Below, in pieces: positions 61,166-64,000 of a stretch of 64,000 bases of DNA; position 1 is the stretch's first letter, and every line of letters begins with the position of its first letter. The translations under genes and the position numbers were made by a program. A model generated the notes under the pieces. The model saw only the letters and a program-made list of their open reading frames with translations. It did no database searches and was not told the DNA's origin. This DNA is from Streptomyces antibioticus (GTDB lineage Bacteria; Actinomycetota; Actinomycetes; Streptomycetales; Streptomycetaceae). Location of the stretch: positions 5,809,043 through 5,873,042 of the forward strand of contig NZ_CM007717.1 of assembly GCF_002019855.1 (NCBI RefSeq), read 5' to 3'.

Positions 61166-62502
61166 CGGGCGTCCTCGGGCTGGGTGGTCGGGGCGGCGGG
61201 GGCCGGGGCGGACGGGGTGGCGGGCGCGGCCGGCGCCTTGTCGAACGAGGGCGCGGCGGCGGGCGGGGTCTGCGGGGCGGCCGCGGGGGCCGCCAGCGGC
61301 TGGGCCGGGGCCTGAGGCGCCTGCGGGGCCGCCTGGGCGTACGGGTTGGCGTCGGCGGCCGAGGGCGCGCCCGGGGCGCCGTACGCCCCCTGCGGGGCCG
61401 TGGGGGCGCCCGGGGCCTGGGGAGCGCCGTAGGCGCCCGCGGCGGGCCCCTGGCCCGGCTGCGGGGGCGCGTAGCCCGTCTGCGGGGGCGGCGGGGCGTA
61501 CCAGCCCGGCTGGCCCTGTCCCGGCACCGGCATCGGCGGCTGGGCGCCCGGCGGCAGCGGCTGCTGGAGCCCGGCCTTCTGGTCGACGGTGGAGCGGTAG
61601 TCCACGGCGCCCTGCGTCATCCGCATGTACGCCTCCTCCAGCGACGCCTGGTGCGGCGACAGCTCCCACAGCCGTACGTCGGCGTCGTGGGCGATGTCGC
61701 TGATGCGGGGCAGGGGCAGTCCTGTCACCCGCAGCGCGCCGTCCTGCTCGGGCAGGACGTGACCGCCCGCCTCGGTGAGCGCGGCGGCCAGCTTCTCGCG
61801 GACCTGCGGCTCGGTGTGCGGGGTGCGCACCCGGGCGAAGTCGGCCGAGTTCGCCGAGATGAAGTCCTTCACGCTCATGTCGGAGAGCAGTTGCCCGCGC
61901 CCGATGACGATCAGGTGGTCGGCGGTCAGCGCCATCTCGCTCATCAGGTGCGAGGAGACGAAGACCGTGCGGCCCTCCGCCGCGAGGGACTTCATCAGGT
62001 TGCGCACCCAGAGGATGCCCTCGGGGTCGAGGCCGTTGACCGGCTCGTCGAAGAGCAGCACCTGGGGGTCGCCGAGCAGCGCGGCGGCGATGCCGAGCCG
62101 CTGGCCCATGCCCAGCGAGAAGCCCTTGGACCGCTTCTTGGCCACGTCCTGGAGGCCGACCACCCCGAGCACCTCGTCCACCCGGCGGGCCGGGATGCCG
62201 GAGAGCTGGGCCAGCGACAGCAGGTGGTTGCGGGCGCTGCGGCCGCCGTGCACGGCCTTGGCGTCGATCAGGGCGCCGACCTGGCGGGGCGCGTTCGGCA
62301 GCTTGCGGTAGGGGTAGCCGCCGATCGTGACCGAGCCCGCGGTCGGATTGTCCAGGCCGAGGATCATCCTCATGGTCGTCGACTTGCCCGAGCCGTTGGG
62401 CCCCAGGAAGCCGGTGACGGCACCGGGCCGCACCTGGAAGGAAAGGTTGTACACGGCGGTCTTGTCGCCGTAGCGCTTGGTCAGGCCGACAGCCTCGATC
62501 AT
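61162..62502 (-). CDS. ABC transporter ATP-binding protein, pair 1
   Basis: This 446-residue protein has Walker A GPNGSGKSTTMR, signature SKGFSLGMGQRLGIA (LGMGQ variant), Walker B VLLFDEPVNGLDPEG, and the H-loop FVSSHLMSEM. The C-terminal ABC-associated segment is followed by a 130-residue Pro/Ala/Gln/Gly-rich tail unlike ordinary DrrA-type ATPases. ATG 62502 is taken; GTG 62511 is possible. Coupled to the permease downstream. Confidence 0.93.
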   Translation of the reverse strand: MIEAVGLTKRYGDKTAVYNLSFQVRPGAVTGFLGPNGSGKSTTMRMILGLDNPTAGSVTIGGYPYRKLPNAPRQVGALIDAKAVHGGRSARNHLLSLAQLSGIPARRVDEVLGVVGLQDVAKKRSKGFSLGMGQRLGIAAALLGDPQVLLFDEPVNGLDPEGILWVRNLMKSLAAEGRTVFVSSHLMSEMALTADHLIVIGRGQLLSDMSVKDFISANSADFARVRTPHTEPQVREKLAAALTEAGGHVLPEQDGALRVTGLPLPRISDIAHDADVRLWELSPHQASLEEAYMRMTQGAVDYRSTVDQKAGLQQPLPPGAQPPMPVPGQGQPGWYAPPPPQTGYAPPQPGQGPAAGAYGAPQAPGAPTAPQGAYGAPGAPSAADANPYAQAAPQAPQAPAQPLAAPAAAPQTPPAAAPSFDKAPAAPATPSAPAPAAPTTQPEDAR

Positions 62503-62613
62503 GCTCCGCACCCATCGAAAGGATCAGGACAGCAGGGCACACGCCCCCGTAAGGGTTAGGAGCTTATCCAGGCGCTGACGGTTCCGCTCAAATGAAAGCA
62601 AAGAACGAAAGCG

Positions 62614-63384
62614 TCACGCGTCACGTCGCTTCAGCAGCAGATACCCGCCGAGCAGCGCGGCCACCACCCACACCACCATGATCGCGAGCCCGCCCCAGGG
62701 GCCGTAGGGGGTGTCGTCGTCGACCGGGGTGACCACCTGCATGATCTTGCTGCCGGCCTGGTCGGGCAGATAGCGGCCGACCTTCTTCGTTGCGCCGACG
62801 TTGCCGAGGATGTTGGAGATCAGGAAGAAGAACGGCATCAGGATGCCCAGCGACAGCATCGGTGAGCGCAGCATCGCGGCCACCCCCATCGAGAACAGCG
62901 CGATCAGCGTCATGTAGAGGCCGCCGCCGATCACCGCGCGCAGCACCCCCGGGTCGCCGATCTCCGCCCGGAGCGAGCCCAGCATCGACTGGCCCAGGAA
63001 GAACGTCACGAAGCTGGTGACCAGGCCCACCGCGAGCGCCAGCCCGGCCGCCACCGCGATCTTGCTGAACAGGAAGGTGCCGCGCTGCGGCACGGCCGCC
63101 AGCGAGGTGCGGATCATGCCGGTGCTGTACTCGTTGGACACCACCAGCACCCCGAACACGATCATCGCGAGCTGGCCGAGGCTCATCCCGGCGAAGCTGA
63201 TGTAGGTCGGGTCGAAGGAGAGCCGGTCGCGGGCGCTGAGGTTGTCGAACTCGTTCTTCGACAGCGCGGCGATCAGCATGCCCAGCGCGACGGTGACGAC
63301 CACGGCCAGCGACAGCGTCCACACCGTGGACGCCACCGACCGGATCTTGGTCCACTCGGACCGTACGACCTGGATCGCGGCCAT
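62614..63384 (-). CDS. ABC transporter permease (ABC-2 type), pair 2
   Basis: The 256-residue permease begins MAAIQVVRSEWTKIRSVASTVWTL, with six membrane segments and SNEYSTGMIRTSLAAVPQRG. Clearly a homologue of the permease at 60272 without its Pro-rich N-terminus. It starts 3 bp after the ATPase gene of pair 2. Confidence 0.9.
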   Translation of the reverse strand: MAAIQVVRSEWTKIRSVASTVWTLSLAVVVTVALGMLIAALSKNEFDNLSARDRLSFDPTYISFAGMSLGQLAMIVFGVLVVSNEYSTGMIRTSLAAVPQRGTFLFSKIAVAAGLALAVGLVTSFVTFFLGQSMLGSLRAEIGDPGVLRAVIGGGLYMTLIALFSMGVAAMLRSPMLSLGILMPFFFLISNILGNVGATKKVGRYLPDQAGSKIMQVVTPVDDDTPYGPWGGLAIMVVWVVAALLGGYLLLKRRDA

Positions 63385-63387
63385 GGC

Positions 63388-64000
63388 TCAGCCCCTCCCC
63401 GCCCAGTCCTCGCCCCACGCCTGCCGCTCCTGCTGCGGCGGGCGGTCCGAATGCGCGTGGTACTCCACCGACTCGGCGGTCAGCCGCATGAACGCCTCCT
63501 CCAGGGACGCCTGCTGGGGGCTCAGCTCGTGCAGCACGATCTGGTGCCGCGCGGCCAGCTCCCCGATCTGCTCGGACGTGCCGCCGTCCGCCTCCAGCAC
63601 CCCGCTGCCGCTCTCCACGACGGTGAGCCCCGCACCGCGCAGCAGATCGAGGAGCCGCTCGCGCTGCGGGGTGCGGATCCGGACGAAGGACCGGGAGTTA
63701 CGGGCGATGAAGTCGGCCATCGAGGTGTCGGCGAGCAGCCGGCCCTGGCCGATCACCACCAGATGCTCGGCGGTCAGCGCCATCTCGCTCATCAGATGAC
63801 TGGAGACGAACACCGTCCGCCCCTGCGCGGCCAGCGATTTCATCAGGGTGCGGATCCAGTGGATGCCCTCGGGGTCGAGGCCGTTGACCGGCTCGTCGAA
63901 CATCAGGATCCGGGGGTCGCCGAGGAGCGCGCCCGCGATGCCGAGGCGCTGGCCCATGCCCAGCGAGAACCCCTTGGCCTTCTTCCGCGCCACGGCCGTC
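63388..64000 (-). CDS. ABC transporter ATP-binding protein, pair 2 (partial)
   Basis: The gene is cut by the window end; the C-terminal 204 residues are present: signature KKAKGFSLGMGQRLGIAGALL, Walker B ILMFDEPVNGLDPEG and H-loop VFVSSHLMSEM. Very similar to the pair 1 ATPase over this part but it ends without the long Pro-rich tail. Same operon as the pair 2 permease. Confidence 0.93.
   Translation of the reverse strand, partial: TAVARKKAKGFSLGMGQRLGIAGALLGDPRILMFDEPVNGLDPEGIHWIRTLMKSLAAQGRTVFVSSHLMSEMALTAEHLVVIGQGRLLADTSMADFIARNSRSFVRIRTPQRERLLDLLRGAGLTVVESGSGVLEADGGTSEQIGELAARHQIVLHELSPQQASLEEAFMRLTAESVEYHAHSDRPPQQERQAWGEDWAGRG

Overview
This window is high-GC actinobacterial DNA from a Streptomyces chromosome. 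The gene order from the stand-alone receiver at about 19.7 kb through lysA-hom-thrC-thrB, rho, rpmE-prfA-prmC, the Sua5 gene, glyA, a MraY/WecA-type transferase, the atp operon, a chitinase, a cobalamin adenosyltransferase and nucS is the conserved core block seen in streptomycetes (SCO5351 to SCO5393-like order). GTG and TTG starts, ATGA overlaps and GC-rich hairpin terminators fit.

The left third is not core. An IS630-family element (1-1106) sits at the window edge. It is followed by the strong terminator that originally belonged to a tRNA-Arg gene. From 1457 to 19533 lies an integrated actinomycete integrative and conjugative element (AICE) of the pSAM2/SLP1 kind, bounded by 45-bp direct repeats of the 3' half of tRNA-Arg(CCG). 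The intact tRNA is at the integrase end. The right half of the element is the transfer and maintenance backbone: an FtsK-like TraSA, the Spd spread genes, a RepSA-like replication initiator, Xis and Int. In front of it is a control region with an XRE/DUF5753 protein, a GHKL ATPase, and an HTH protein translationally coupled to a PP2C-like phosphatase. The same TGTCTAG-N4-CTAGACA-type operator, or a half of it, lies before the ATPase gene, the HTH-PP2C pair, the tra operon and repSA. This suggests one regulator for the whole element.

The left half of the element (1.8-8.8 kb) is cargo and is visibly more AT-rich in places. It holds a single-pass membrane protein, a decayed gene, a CoiA-like nuclease, a small protein, a large Fe-S PD-(D/E)XK nuclease that appears to be an internal tandem duplication, a PIN-domain protein, and a convergent HTH-ImmA/IrrE metalloprotease. 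This is the most likely home of an undescribed (defence-type) system, but its function is inferred only.

The core region handles aspartate-family amino acid synthesis, transcription termination, translation termination and tRNA modification, one-carbon metabolism, lipid-linked cell wall precursor synthesis, and the complete F1Fo ATP synthase (atpI-B-E-F-H-A-G-D-C) closed by a 21-bp hairpin. After it come a secreted chitinase with the classic pair of chitin-response direct repeats, a NarL-type two-component system, a STAS protein, a large membrane-anchored P-loop ATPase, the mismatch endonuclease NucS, a flavin-dependent oxidoreductase, and two homologous ABC transporter gene pairs, the last cut by the window end. 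Core oddities include an LMW-phosphatase homologue with serine in place of the catalytic cysteine and a STAS protein lacking the usual phospho-serine.
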